Assembly: GCA_932294295.1 (NCBI GenBank)
Contig: OW028576.1
Location: 24,807,227 to 24,871,226, forward strand
Length of the DNA stretch: 64,000 bases
Reading direction: 5' to 3'
Origin: Alitta virens
Taxonomy: Eukaryota > Annelida > Polychaeta > Phyllodocida > Nereididae
Below are positions 1-12,485 of the stretch, piece by piece. The position numbers and the translations under genes were made by a program. The stretch's first letter is position 1. Each line of letters opens with the position of its first letter. The notes beneath the pieces are model-generated. The model saw only the letters and a list, made by a program, of their open reading frames with translations, ran no database searches and was not told where the DNA came from.

Positions 1-211
1 GAATGAATCGTTGATTAGTTATTAACATAAAAAAAGTAATTAACGTAAAAAATAGTAATTGACATAAAAACTATGGATCATATAGCACCTGGTGTGAATA
101 TGGAAAAATATGCTCAGTTATTGGCTTTTTCATTTTAATTCAATTTTTTTTCTTTTTAATTCACTTTTTTTGTAATCCACTTTTTTTATAACAATTAATT
201 CGTGCAATTCA

Positions 212-270
212 CATTGATATATAATATGTAAATGCGCTAGTTTTGCACATTTACATATTATATATCAATG
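212..270. repeat. Perfect 23-bp inverted repeat (hairpin)
   Basis: The 23 bases at 212-234 are the exact reverse complement of 248-270, separated by a 13-nt loop. The arms are almost entirely A/T. The structure could be the core of a small MITE-like element or a cruciform-forming palindrome. No target duplication is visible around it. Confidence 0.8.
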
Positions 271-353
271 CTTAACAATAGCTTTGCTTTGACATTACTG
301 TTTGTTCTTAAGATATTTTCCAAATGGGTTCTAGTGGTAGACTTCATAGTATT

Positions 354-1617
354 TGTCCTCAGGAGGATAATTAGGCTTGTCATCCTTCAGAGTAGTGTTA
401 CAATACAAAAGATGGTCTCTGTTGTTGAATGGTCTCTATTGTTGAATGAATCATTGATTAGTAATTAACGTAAAAAAAAGTAATTAACATAAGAATGGAG
501 TCATTTAAGTAAGTTGAAAAAAAACTTTCTCTTTCAAGTCCCAAGGGCGGGGGCCTAGCTCAGAGGTAGCGCTCTGGGCTTCCAACCGCTGGGTCCCGGG
601 TTCGATTCCCGGTCAAGCCTGAGTTGGATGGCTGTTTCATCCTTCGTCTCATTGCCATGGTCCCTGACTGTCCTAATTAGCCCAACTGGTGCAGAAATAC
701 AGGACATAAAGCCCTAATCACACACACACACCCACAAGTCATTATAATGCAATAAATAAACTGTATCACGTAGCACCCAGTGTGAATATGAAAAAATATG
801 CTGAGTTATTGGCTTTTTCATTTTAATTCACTTTTTTCTTTTTAATTCACTTTTTTAATTAATTGACATACCGTAAACGTCGTGAAGAGTGTTCAGACCT
901 GGTGAGTTACCCATCATCCTTGAAAGGGGCATGCCTTAAAAGGGGCATGCCTAATTCTTGTGTGGGCACAATCGGGATCAGCTAATGCATGTTCTCTTCT
1001 TGGGTGCGATCTTTTGATCCAATTTGACAGTGTATCAGTATCACTACAATTGGACCTAATCTTGAAAAAAATAACACTCAGGTTGGGTCTGGTGAATTCT
1101 GTGATCTGATTGGGTGATATCTAGCATCCAAACATTGTGACATCACTTTCCGATTGACAGAACCAACCTGTCTCCTTAATTGAGACAGGAGTCAGAGCTT
1201 GGTCAGTCCCCAATAACTATTATGAATGCTCCACGGAAAACTCGTAAATAATTTAAATATAAGCACTTTCATCTTAATCAATGATATGGGGGGGGGGGCA
1301 ATTGATATTGCAGTAAATGCGAAAGAATCAGACAGATTTCCAGTTCCCTTTGTTGCAGTAAATGCGTATAAATACGAAAAATTTACACCAATTCCCTTTG
1401 TTGCTTAATTAGTCCTTGTGTTGCAGGTGCTTTCGTCCTCAGGAGGATAATTAGGCTTGTCATCCTTCAGAGTAGTGTTGCAATACAGAAGATGGTTTCT
1501 GTTGTTGAATGGTCTCTATTGTTGAATGAATCATTTATTAGTAATTAACGTAAAAAAAGTAATTAACATAAGAATGGAGTCATTTAAGTAAGTTGAAAAA
1601 AAAACTTTCTCTTTCAA
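354..1617. repeat. Direct duplication of a ~184-bp block (354-537 and 1434-1617)
   Basis: The block starting 'gtcctcaggaggataattag' is present at about 354-537 and 1434-1617, offset by 1080 bp, nearly identical. Each copy is immediately followed by the head of the same tRNA-derived SINE (intact after the first, truncated after the second). This indicates a segmental duplication that included a SINE insertion site, followed by truncation of one SINE copy. Confidence 0.75.
544..735 (+). mobile_element. tRNA-derived SINE (tRNA-Gly-like head)
   Basis: The head at about 548-620 reads as a tRNA: an A box near 'tagctcagaggtagcgc', an anticodon-loop context 'cttccaa' (UCC, glycine) and a B box 'ggttcgattcc'. 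A non-tRNA body follows (from 'gttggatggctgtttcatcc' to 'ggacataaagccctaatc'), ending in a CA-rich tail near 735. A second long copy lies at 34612-34803 and partial copies at about 1617-1664, 5419-5445, 21925-22031 and 45005-45045. A recurring tRNA head plus fixed body marks a Pol III-derived SINE, not a working tRNA gene. Confidence 0.85.
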
Positions 1618-1845
1618 GGGCGGGGGGCCTAGCTCAGAGGTATCACTCTGGGCTTCCAACGGCTGTTGACATAAATAATTTAAATATAAGCACTTTCATC
1701 TTAATCAATGATATGTGGGGGGGGGGGCAATTGATATTGCAGTAAATGCGAAAGAATAGGACAGATTTCCAGTTCCCTTTGTTGCAGTAAATGCGTATAA
1801 ATAGGAAAGATTTCCACCAATTCCCTTTGTTGCTTAATTATTCCT
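1244..1845. repeat. Direct duplication of a ~170-bp block (1244-1413 and 1671-1845)
   Basis: The block starting 'aataatttaaatataagc' occurs twice with few differences. Each copy contains a run of G (about 1287-1296 and 1716-1726) followed by 'caattgatattgcagtaaat', and an internal 'ttccctttgttgc' duplication. No gene is supported in it. Confidence 0.7.
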
Positions 1846-2600
1846 TGTACACTACTGGATTCAGGCTCATAGAACCAGCACAGATTGTTTCTGATAAGGA
1901 GCAGAGTACTGTATCACATTAGGTGGCGAATGAGTGAATAATAAATTATCAGTATTTATTCCTATGGGTGTATGAATTGCTTCCTGGGCCGGGCCCAATG
2001 CCGAAATACACCTTTCCTCTGTGGAAATTACATGAGAGAGGGTGTTTTCTTGAAGGGCGAAAATCCTGGGACTTTATTTTCTGTAGGTTGCGAGGCAAAA
2101 AAGTGTGACACTGGCATGCTGGGTTTATTGTGAGAATTGTGAGAGTCGCTGTAAGTCGCAGCTCTTTCGACTGGACTTGCTGAAGGGTCAGTTGGAGATC
2201 CAGGGAACGTGATGGTTAGGGATGGACTGTAAGCTCTGTTGGCTGGCATTCTCTTTGGTGTCTTAGCAGGCTTTTTCTTCTTTGTTGTCTTGGCTTTTTC
2301 TTCTTCGGTGTCTTGGCAATGTAACAACACTCATTTATCTTTAATATACGTATAATGACTGATCATTATACATATTACTTCCAAGTACATTACAGACAAA
2401 ATATGATGTGATACTGTTCTAAGAATTTTATTAATTTTGTCAATAGTATTTTATTAATTATATATGTTAAATCTTTGCACAAGGCTATACTGTCACTGTG
2501 GGTAAATATGAATCTCAAAACAGGAATTCTATTGTAAAAAATGAATTGCCAACTTGTTTGATTTTTGCCTATATTTCTGGCTTACGTTCAATGAAATAAA
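1846..2600. other. Spacer without a convincing gene
   Basis: A minus-strand open frame of 100 codons at 2028-2330 starts with a Lys-rich segment and is otherwise Ser/Pro-rich. It has no neighbour, domain or promoter that would support it. The rest is AT-rich sequence with nothing recognisable. Confidence 0.4.
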
Positions 2601-5250
2601 ACTTAATTCCCTTGCTTGACTTAATCTTAGTTTATCTTCATGCTTGGTAGCCCTCAAAACACAATGCTAAGAGCTTCAAAAGCAGTGCATGTTTATTTAA
2701 CTATGAACATTTTGGAAGTAGTGAAATAGATATAGCCCTGCTCAACAAAGATCAACTGCAGTCAACAAGATTGAACAAGTCCACAACATACAAAAGATGG
2801 AGTTGCTCCTTGTGATGAATGTTTGGCTTCATGCTTGGTCAAGGCATCAACGATGGAGTGACTTCATGCTTGGTCAAAGCATCAACGAATGGAGTGACTT
2901 TTGGTATATGTCAAGAGCAGTGCACATTGCATACACTACAAAATTTTTTAAACTAGTGAGATCAATGTGAAATTGCTCTGGAGGTTACTTACAAATACTG
3001 CAACTGGAGTAAACTCATTCAACAAGTCCACATCATAAAACAGCAGGATGCAAGTTGCTGATTGTCAGCATTTTTTTAATCTGCCTGATGCGAGATGGTC
3101 TAACGATTCTTGCAGCATGATAGTTTGATTAGATTAGATTAATGTAATTAATAAGTTAAGAGGTCTAATCAGTCGTGGTTTGCTTTGTTTGAAAGTGTGC
3201 ATTTCTGAGTGGCTATCCCTAAAGTATTACCAATGGATATAGCATTTGGAAATGTGCCTCAACAACATCCAAAAGCATCATGATGTGTGTGGTGTGATAC
3301 CCAGCTTGTCTTATTTTTCCAACATCTCACAAAAAGAATCACAGATAAGACAGTGAAGGCTAAGAAGCATGCTGTCACAAAACACAATGCTAAGAGCTTC
3401 AGAAACAGTGCACGTTTATTTAATTATGAACATGTTGGAAGTATTCAAATGGATTGCTCAACAAAGATCAACTGCAGTCAATCTTGTTAATTAAGATCAA
3501 CTGCAGTGAACAAAAATCAACTGCAGTTAATCTTGTTAACAAAGATCAACTGCAGACAACAAGATTGAACAGGTCAACAGCATAGAAAAGATGTGATGCA
3601 AGGAGCAACTCCATCTTTTCTGTTTGGCTTCATGCTTGGTCAAAGCATCAACGATAGAGCGACTTTGGGTATATGTCAAGAGCAGTGCGCATTAAATCCA
3701 CTATGCAATTTTTTAAACTAGTGAGTGTAACGTGTGTCTGATCTTGACGTTACTTACAAAAACAGCAACTGGAGTAAACGACATTCAGCAAGTCGACAGC
3801 ATACAACAGCATGATGCAAGTTGCTGATTGTCAGCATTTTTTAACCTGCCTGTTAAACTTGACGATTCTTGCAGCATGATAGTTTGATTAGATCAATTAA
3901 TCTAATAAATTAATAAGTTTAATCAGTGGTGGTTTGCTTTTTTTTGGAAGTGTGCATTTCTGGGTGGCTAAACCTTCACGTATCACTTATAATTCTAAAG
4001 TTAAACGTAAGGTTTCAAGTCATGTTCAAATGTGCCTCAACAACATACAAAAGCATCATGATGGGTATGGTGTGGTAATGAAATGGATGAAGCTCTGCTC
4101 AACAAAGATTACCTGCGTTCACCAACCATGGAGTGACCTTTGGTGTATGCCAAGAGCTGTGCGATTTTATGGAACTACGAACATTTTTAAAGTACTATCA
4201 TAATTTGTCACAGCACTTGACGGCACTTAAAAAAACAGCAACTGGAGTGAACAAGATTAAACAATTCAACAGCATACAACAGCATCCTGGAATGAAGTTG
4301 CTGTTTGTCAGCATTTTTTTTAAATCTGCCTGATGCGAGATGGTCTGACCATTCTTGCAGCATGATAGTTTGATTAGATTAGATTAATGTAATTAATAAG
4401 TTAAGAGGTCTAATCAGTCGTGGTTTGCTTTTTTTGATAGTGTTCGTTTATGAGTGACTAGTCTTTCATGTATCACTTATAATACTAAAGTGATAATGAA
4501 GGATTTGGTCATTTGTAAATGTGCCTCAACAACATAAAAAAGATCCTCAACAACATACAAATGATCTGACAGCTGAGAAGCATGCTGTCTAAAATCTGAA
4601 GGATAAGAAGCATGCTGTCACAAAACACAAGGCTAAGAAGGATACAACAGCATGCAGCATACAACAGCATGCATCATAGTATGAAATTGCTGATTGTCAG
4701 TTTTTTTAACCTGTGGTCACTACAGGGCACCTTTAACAATGCTTGACCCAGAATTGGTCTGATGATTCTCGCAGCATGTTAGTTTAAATAATGCCATTAT
4801 AAGTTAAAAGGTCTAATCTGTCTTTTTATTAGTATTTTTCCTTAGATTTTGGAGTTGCTCATTGCGATGGACGTTTTTTCTTAATGCTTGGTTAAAGCAT
4901 GATCCACAGAGTGACAGCCAAAAGAGGATCTTGTGGAACTTTGGGGATATGTGGAGAGCAGTGGGCGTTTATGATACTATGAAAATTTTTGAAAGTAGTA
5001 CATAAACGCGGATTGCTATTGACGTTCCTCAACAAACATCGACTGCAGTAAACAATATTGAACAAGTAAACAATATGCAAGAGCATCATGGTGTGTGGTG
5101 GGATATTCAGCTTCTTAGCCTTTAGATAAGATAGTCAATAGTTGAGCACTTGCTGACCAACATGGCATCAGCTTGTATTATTTCCCAACTTCTCACATAA
5201 AGGATTCTATCTTACATCTGAGAAGCATGCTGCCACAAAACCCAAAAGAA
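2600..5250. repeat. Decayed tandem array of long (roughly 0.5-0.75 kb) units
   Basis: Several sentinel strings recur in the same order. 'agcatgatagtttgattaga' and its relatives occur near 3115, 3871, 4359 and, degraded, 4773. The segment around 'ggtatatgtcaagagcagtg' occurs near 2900 and 3667, with degraded forms near 4140 and 4945. 'aagcatcatgatg(g/t)gt' occurs near 3264, 4041 and 5080. Spacing of 750 bp, then about 490 and 410 bp, suggests a tandem duplication that later suffered deletions. Short open frames inside it (for example 3287-3490, 3934-4203) are repeat sequence rather than genes. Confidence 0.6.
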
Positions 5251-5594
5251 ATGTAGAAAACAGTGGTCAATAGTTGCATACTTCCTCGCCCACATTGCAT
5301 CTTGGTGAGGGATTCAGCTTTGAGAGCTTGTCTTTACCTATCCAAGATTAATTGCCTTTGTTTTATTTCATTTGTGGCATTTCACAATATCATAGTAACT
5401 TTTTTATCAAGTATTTGAGGGGCAGGGGCCTAGCTCATACACCCTTATTGCATAGCCTTCTTGGGACTAGAATGTGCTTATTACAGTTTGTGAGTTCATG
5501 CCATCTTTGCCTGATTGTGAAGTGACTCGACAACTTATTTTGACAATTTGACCAAGTCTTTTGGAAACGCTATTTATTAATTACTAAGTTAACA
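5251..5594. other. Leader region upstream of the first large gene
   Basis: AT-rich sequence with a fragment of SINE head (about 5419-5445) and a TATA-like 'tatttattaatta' at about 5571-5583, 12-24 bp before the start codon at 5595. Whether it is a promoter is inference from position only. Confidence 0.35.
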
Positions 5595-7192
5595 ATGTTT
5601 TCCAAAGAATTGATAGACACTGTGAACAACTGTACAAAGTGTTATACTAAATCATGTAAATTGTTACCCAAGGTTTCATTGAAGGAATTTTTAGAAAAGG
5701 ACAACTTCATTGAATGCTATTATCAAAAAAACCTCATGTCTATGTGGTTGGAATCATGCTACGAAACTGGCAGGAGGTTTGATGGCTTTAAAACTATGTT
5801 GCGATTTGTGAAGTTTGATAAACTAAAACTTGGCAAATTATCATTTGAAGTTGAAAAAAACTATCAATTAACACACTTTGTTAAAGCAGTTTGTCTGCTG
5901 CTAAATTCATTTGAAGGGCATGGTGTGTGTAGGTTTAAAACCAGTCTGTGCAATTTTTATGAAAAAGTAGTGAAGGGGAAAATTATAATTGAAAGAAATA
6001 TAGGATTCTCTAACATATTACCCGATTCTTTGGAGTGGATTATTAGATTTACTGAAATTGTATTTAGAACACTTAGTAATAACGGCTATATTGATGATTT
6101 CAAACTCTACTTACTTGTAGTGGCACCAGACGTTTCGTGGTTTACAGTTCAAATTGTACACAACGGAGATAAGTTGTTTGCACAAACTTTGGAAATAATT
6201 GCCAATTCTGTTGGGATTAATTCATATTATTCTATGAATCGTACGATATTGGGAACATATCTTCAAAAATGTGAAGAACAGATTGAAGAGATAAATTGTA
6301 GTGAAGATATTGATTTTAAAAAAATACCGTTTTATCAGACTAGAGGAGAAAATATGATTTGTATGTTAATACCATTACCACTATCCATAACTGCTCTGAC
6401 AGATTTCAATAGCATTATAAAAGGTGCTTTTACTATTTCTGTGGCAATTGGTAATATGATTGATTACGAATTAATACAACACAACAAGGGTTTTGGAATA
6501 TGTTTAGATATCAACACTGGTAAAATATTGTTAGGTAAAAGCTGCGGGTTGGTTAAGTGGTGTGATGTTTGTGCCTTTTACTTGTGGCCTCTTGTTTGCC
6601 AGGCCAGGAAAGATGACCAGAGTAATGCTACAGTTTGTCCGTTTTATGTTATCAAACAAGCCTTCGTATTAACAATAGTAAACTACTTCGGATGCGATGA
6701 AAAGTTTGATAAAATAGCTTTGGATGAAACTTGGTGGCTTTACTGACCATTTCTGGAGACTTTATACCTATTTGTGAACCAAAAACAGGTTACAAAGCGG
6801 ATTTTATACCAGATTCAATTTTATCTTTGAGATTTACTAATAATTGCAAGTCTAGGAAATACCAAGTTTCAGGAAAGCTGGATATATGTTTGCCCCACCC
6901 CATAACACGGGATTGGGAATCTTTAATTTTTTTATGTCATTGCAGAAGATATTGGGAATGCTTAGCTTGGTTATTGACTTTGTCTTATAATACAAGAGAC
7001 ACAAAAAGTGATGCAATTGCGCTAAACCCTTTATTGAATAAAAATTTTAAATGGGCACAACTAGTTAAGGGAGTAGCCTCTTGTGAAGATGTTGCATTTT
7101 GTGTGTTACAAACTGGTAGTGATGCCGGGTTTGGAATAATACAAAGATACATTGAAGATACAGTAAATGAACCAGTACTGGGAATGAATTAG
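5595..7192 (+). pseudogene. Unknown viral-type gene, broken by a frameshift near 6731-6746
   Basis: An open frame of 383 codons (5595-6746) is followed in another frame by 153 codons (6731-7192); the two overlap by 16 bp and together make about 530 codons. The first part ends shortly after the frames overlap, and the second has no ATG start there, so a single-base indel in one gene is the simplest reading. The protein is rich in Lys, Phe, Ile and Cys, with no transmembrane segment and no motif I recognise. Its lack of introns, AT-rich codon use and size resemble the genes of the viral block at 25.7-64 kb. I assign it to the virus by style only. Confidence 0.5.
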
Positions 7193-7354
7193 GTGTTAAA
7201 CATGTTATGAAATTCTTATTAAAGAGGAGCTACATCTGATCCATATATATGCATTAATAAGAGCTACATTTGATCAATATCTATGCAAAGTCTAACTATT
7301 TAAAGGACAATGTATTGCACAGTGATTTAGGTATAGGTGGTGCCGCAATAAATA

Positions 7355-9707
7355 ATGGAAGTTACTGGAAACCAAGTATTTTCTAGGAAGGGCGATAAGG
7401 TGCCAAGAGCCTCTGACTTGTGTAAACTTTTCAGACAACATCATAATAGTTTGAAGAAAAAAATCAATGAAAGGGACAGAAGTGGTTACTATCCTGACAA
7501 TTACAGTGACAATGGTCGGGAAGATGACTTCATAGATATTAATCCGAGTGATAGAACATGGGTTATACATCCATCACCTGTTTCTGAAGTGGTCTTAGAT
7601 TTCGCGTTCGAGAACAATGTAGCAGGGTTTAGTCCACATACTTCCTACTTATTTTCTCATTTCTCAGAATTAAAAAATGCTTTCACCTTGTATATTTTAT
7701 CAGATCTGCTGTTAATGTTGGAAATCAATTTTCCTCAGTTCTTTCCAAACTTTAATTTTTGGAACTTCGATGAAAAAATCCAACATATATGTGTTAAAAA
7801 TTGCACTGAAGCTATAGTTAGAGCTTTAGAAAATGTAAGATTTATCAATAGAGTGGGGGGAATGTCCAATATATTTGATAGAGCAATGAGAATTCACTTC
7901 GCTCTAGGTGTTATACCAATCAAGTTAAATAGAGTAAGTGGTAATTTTAAATTACCAAAAATAAGTGGACATGTATTACAGGATTACGTGGATAGATATG
8001 TCACATTACTAGAAAATTGTGTCAATATCCGAACAGTAGTAGATAACACACCCATTCATAGTAATCTATTACTTACAATGAAAAATGGAGTTTACGCCTG
8101 CACTGACTTCAAGGGAATCCATTACGAATTACGGTCATTCGATATGAGAAGTGAAAGTGTTAAAGATGGACTTCCTGTTAGAACAGTGTGGATTGATATG
8201 ATGCAAGATGAATTCCAGTATATGTTCCCAGTATCTCGAAGTAAACACCAAACAGTTGATAAAATGTCAAAAACTAGTGTTATAGTTTCCTCTAAATTAA
8301 CCAAGGAAACTGAGGGTACCTTGGAATATGTTAGAAAATGTAATATGGAGGAAGACCAATCAAACAAACCTCGAGACAAATGGGAATTTGATGAGTCGAT
8401 TAATAAGGCAAAGTTAAAGGAAGATATTAAATCTGAATTCTCTAGCCAACAACACTTTACAGCATTAAAAACGGCATCTGATATAAATCATGATTTAGAA
8501 CAAACTTTGTACAAATACTTCAGAAGAACCCAAATAAAAAATAATAGTGTCACAGAAAATGAAGAATTGCAGTGTCTACTCGAACAGTGTTTGCCAGGAG
8601 GCAATGTACAGATGAGAGGTGGAATACATGGTGGGGGTCCAATACAAGATAAAAAAGATAACATTAATCAAGTTAGAAATGTTACTGTTAAGAAGCTGGA
8701 ACAGGGAATTAAGACATTGAGTGATGAAAATAACCAATATAAGAAGGAAATATCAATATTGTCAGACCAAGTGGTTTCTTTACTCCTTATGAGAGGAAAA
8801 TTCAGCTATGAAGCAAAAATAAGGGCCAATGAAAATGAATCATTGAAAAGTACAATCAAAGACCTAACGAGGGAGAATTTTAACAATGTTTCTAGTATTA
8901 CCAAATATCAAGAACTAGTTAACAGTTTAAGGGAAAGTCTGGATGAAATAATGAAGAAATTTCAAGCAGGGGACATGGAAAGATCGAGATTATTAAATTT
9001 ACTCAGTTTTAACGAAAACACGTCTGATTATGGTTGTCTAGATACTCATTTTAAAATCAGTGAACATAAGAAAAAACTACTAGAACTCATAGATTATGTT
9101 GCAGGTTGTATGGACAGAAGTGTGTTGTTGTCAACATTCCACACCATTCGACAACAATCTCAGTTGTTGTACACCTGCCAGCCAAACATGTTCCGGGCAT
9201 ATATCTCCCCCCACACTTTCGTCGAGGCCTATATCTCCCTCAACACTTTGGTCGCCTATATCTCCCCCGACACTTTCGCCGAGGCCTGTATCTCCACCCA
9301 CACTTTGGTCAAGGCCTATATCTTCCCCCACACTTTCGTCAAGGCCCACATCTCCCCCGACACTTTCGTCGAGGCCTACATCTCCCCCGACACTTTCGCC
9401 GAGGCCTACATCTCCCCCGACACTTTCGCCGAGGCCTACATCTCCCCCGACACTTTCGCCGAGGCCTACATCTCCCCAGACACTTTCGCCGAGGTCTATT
9501 ACTTCCCCAACACTTTTTTCATTTCTCGAGTCCTTTTCTCCCCACACGATACCTGCAAGTCCAGTATTACCAGCATTAAACCCAATGTATTCACCCATAA
9601 CTCCAGAGCATTCATCCATACCTCCATTTATATGTGGGCTTCCTAATGATCCTGTTGAAGATGATCTTATACCAGATGACATTGTGAGCTTCCTTCTAGA
9701 TATATAA
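7355..9707 (+). CDS. Unknown viral-type protein with coiled coil and a 30-nt repeat C-terminus; end frame uncertain
   Basis: The frame from ATG 7355 runs to 9646 (763 codons). Residues about 1-300 look globular. Residues 440-580 are Lys/Glu/Asn-rich and heptad-like, probably a coiled coil, preceded by a Gly-rich patch around residues 420-430. From about 9199 a 30-nt tandem repeat begins and is open in all three forward frames. The alternative frame (9096-9707) reads a Pro/Thr/Ser repeat and then an acidic tail ending near LIPDDIVSFLLDI, which looks more protein-like than the tail of the first frame. The true product may therefore switch frame between about 9100 and 9200, by mutation or otherwise. 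No known family recognised. Confidence 0.5.
9199..9515 (+). repeat. 30-bp minisatellite, about 10-11 units, inside the gene at 7355
   Basis: Units of the form 'cactttcgccgaggcctaca' plus 'tctcccccga' repeat with period 30. The central units (about 9360-9480) are nearly identical and the edge units are diverged, the usual pattern of unequal exchange. The sequence is C-rich and GC-rich, unlike its AT-rich surroundings. Because 30 is divisible by 3 and the unit has no stop in several frames, long open frames appear on both strands. Confidence 0.9.
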
Positions 9708-9715
9708 TTACTCAA

Positions 9716-10969
9716 TGTTACCCACTCTATCGGTAAATTCTTTTGGGAATTTTTCTCTTGGAAATTTGTAACATTAATAGTTCTATTGTATATTTAATAT
9801 GTATATGTTGTTGATAGCAATCCACGTGACTCATGTGACTACTCCCAAAATGGACTCGAGTGTCCAAAAGAACATGATTTTAATAGTATGTCCAACTGTA
9901 GTTACAGTATGAATATAGATGCTTTGTGATGCTTTGTTATTGATAGCAAGTTATTTTTTTAGTTTGTAATTATTCTATTCTGGTGGATGAATTCACCTGT
10001 AATTATTCTATTCTGGTGGATGAATTCACCTAAAACTAACGACAAGCTATGAATGAATTTATCATATGTTGTTACATAAAAGTATCTCTTTTTACATATA
10101 TTGTATACATTTATTTGTTTCACATGTGGCAGTTAACAGTTGCAGTTAAGTTATGCTAATTTCTTTGTGCTGTTATTTGTACAGTTGTTATGATGTAAAA
10201 ACATCATCTAAAACGTTTCAAGTCCATTTTTTGGTCATCAGGCAAGTTGCACATTCCGTGCTCTATATCTGCATAATGCAAACCTTACTAAAGGCAGTAG
10301 CACTGTCAGCTGACTTGGCCAGGTTCTGTGCTATACGATCCTTTATGTGATAAATATTTTTACATCTCATTGAAGTTTCATAAATACTTTTACATCTCAT
10401 TGAAGTTTCAAAGTATTTGTTGCTATATATTGTACTGGTTTAATAATTTTTCTTAATAATTATGCTTATTATCAATCGTGTGCTGGTTTAATAATTATTC
10501 TTATTATCAAATGTTCAACTTCTACATTGTACTTGTGTAATAATTACTCTTATAATAAATGTTCAATTTTTGAAAAAGTTTGTTTTATCATTTTTTGGTT
10601 AAGGGTTAAGAACCATTAATTTTTCTCATGCCCTAGGACAAAAAATTAATTTTAACAAGGGGATTTTTGCTTTGTTAATTGGCTTAAAACAAGTATAACA
10701 GTATGACTCAAAGGGATTTTATGGACCAACAATTGCATAACTTAGCTAAACCCTTTACTACAATTGTAAATTAATTAGCTGTGCTCGGGTAAACATGAAA
10801 GGGAATGAAACGTGACTAATATAATTTTCACCAATGTAAATTAATTGGCTGTGCCCTGGGTAAACGAGAAAGGCAATGAAACATGACTAAAATTATTTTC
10901 ACCAATTTTGAGTGGATAGGTATTAATGAGGGGTTAAACACACAAATGCACTCGCTCCTGTGTACACGT
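9716..10969. other. Spacer with short tandem duplications
   Basis: No gene is seen. Direct duplications include a 33-bp unit ending 'tggatgaattcacct' (about 9965-10030), a ~31-bp unit containing 'tttacatctcattgaagttt' (about 10350-10411) and a ~70-bp unit containing 'aattgg/agctgtgc' (about 10765-10905). Several AATAAA-like signals lie near 10550. The LTR element begins at its right edge. Confidence 0.5.
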
Positions 10970-12471
10970 TGTAAAAGTCCATGTCATTGAAGACTCCAAT
11001 ACAATGACATTTCAGCCTAGACTTTCAACTGAGTCTCATCTCAGCATTGAGGGTAGTCAAGATCTCCCAGTTCCAAAGTGGGCAGAGTCCAAAGTGCAGT
11101 AAGCACAAAATGTTCAGAGTCCAAAGTGTACAAGTAAATAACACAAGAGTGGATTTGCTTCCTCAGCTGGCAAAATGAAAACTGATCTTTTTAATGTGCA
11201 CAAGGTATATGTATTAAAACACAATTCATGAAGTTTTCCCCCCAGCAGGGCTGAGAGGGAATTATCAACCAATCACAACACAGTAAATTCTACATTCCAT
11301 GGGGTGATACCTCCCCCAAACAGGGCTGCTACCAGCATCTTTCTGCCAATTCTGGCAGGGATTAGTGAAACTGAGACAATGGAGCAAAAGTGGACCCCCT
11401 GCAGTGCTCTGCATTGTGCTGAGGCTATTTATAGCTCAAGTCACAATGGCTATTGTACTGAGTGTCAACTTTGGCTTGGTTAGCAGTTTTGGAGGGAAAG
11501 TTTTGGAGGGAAAATTAGTAAGCTCCTCCCACAATTCAGGACTTAACAGTGAGGCATCCTAACAGGGCAATGCACTCACATAATACTGACAATAAATCAA
11601 TATGAAGCAAAAGGAATGATACTTGTCATCAATTGACAATTGATTGCTAACACAGTCAATCAATTAATAACATAATCAAGGTGTCATCAATTGACAATTG
11701 ATTGACAATACAGTCAATCAATTAATAATACAATCAATGTTAATGATATAATCATTGCTAACAATATAATCAGTACTAATAATCAACATTCCTTGCAGCA
11801 GGCTAAACTAGCTAAGACTAAGCATAATTAACAAGCAATTGCTGGCACATGTGAGTGGAGCAGTGACCAGCTAAAATGTAGTGATGAGCACACACTACTA
11901 CTGCATTTAGGTCACATGAGCAGAGGCCTGCATAGGGCAGGTGTAATGAAGAGCAAATGTCATACAACTCTAACTGACATATATCCTTTGCCTAGGGCAA
12001 GTGCAATGAGGAGCATACAATCATGCACCTGTCATGTTACTCTAACTGACATATGACATCTATCCTTTGCCTAGGGCAAGTGTAATGAGGAGCATATAAT
12101 CAATGCACCTGTCATGTTACTCTAACTGACATATGACATCTATCCCTTGCCATACAATCAATGCACCTGTCATGTTACTCTAACTGACATATGACATCTA
12201 TCCTTTGCCTAGGGCAAGTGTAATGAGGAGCATATAATCAATGCACCTGTCATGTTACTCTAACTGACATATGACATCTATCCTTTGCCTAGGGCAAGTG
12301 CAATGAGGAGCATACAATCAATGCACCTGTCATGTTACTCTAACTGACATATGACATCTATCCTTTGCCTAGGGCAAGTGCAATGAGGAGCACACAATCA
12401 ATGCACCTGTCATATTACTCTAACTACTCTAACTGATATATACAAGTAGTTGCCAGGGGCTGCACTTTACA
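10970..12471 (-). repeat. 3' LTR (left copy)
   Basis: 1502 bp, TG...CA ends, same length as the right LTR. The region from about 11985 to 12430 carries 5-6 tandem units of roughly 80 bp (marker 'ctaactgacatatgacatct' near 12043, 12122, 12181, 12263 and 12344). Near 11625-11730 lies a duplicated palindromic 'gtcatcaattgacaattgat' segment. Both features are shared by the other LTR, so they are part of the element. Confidence 0.93.
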
Positions 12472-12485
12472 TCACTCCCCCCCTT
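12472..12485 (-). other. Polypurine tract
   Basis: On the minus strand the sequence just before the 3' LTR reads AAGGGGGGGAGTGA. This is the expected location and composition for the plus-strand primer of reverse transcription. Confidence 0.75.

Larger units (their letters stand above)
72..850. repeat. Dispersed duplicate block (copies at 72-143 and 768-850)
   Basis: An AT-rich block containing 'tagcacc(t/c)ggtgtgaatatg' followed by a stretch ending in 'ggctttttcattttaattca' occurs at about 72-143 and again at about 768-850 with a few mismatches. The second copy follows the SINE tail. No coding potential is seen. It belongs to the repeat-rich left flank. Confidence 0.6.

Noticed and set aside
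548..620. Functional tRNA-Gly gene
   Set aside because: The tRNA-like part is followed by a fixed body and CA tail also found at 34612-34803, so it is a SINE head.
2028..2330. Lys-rich 100-codon minus-strand gene
   Set aside because: No domain, promoter or neighbour support; lies in repeat-rich spacer.
9131..9715. 194-codon minus-strand open frame with Gly/Glu/Ser/Val repeats
   Set aside because: It is the reverse reading of the 30-bp repeat inside the gene at 7355; the open frame follows from the repeat unit having no stop.
11365..11562. 65-codon open frame in the left LTR, repeated at 18964-19161
   Set aside because: Identical in both LTRs because the LTRs match; no domain and no sign of coding.
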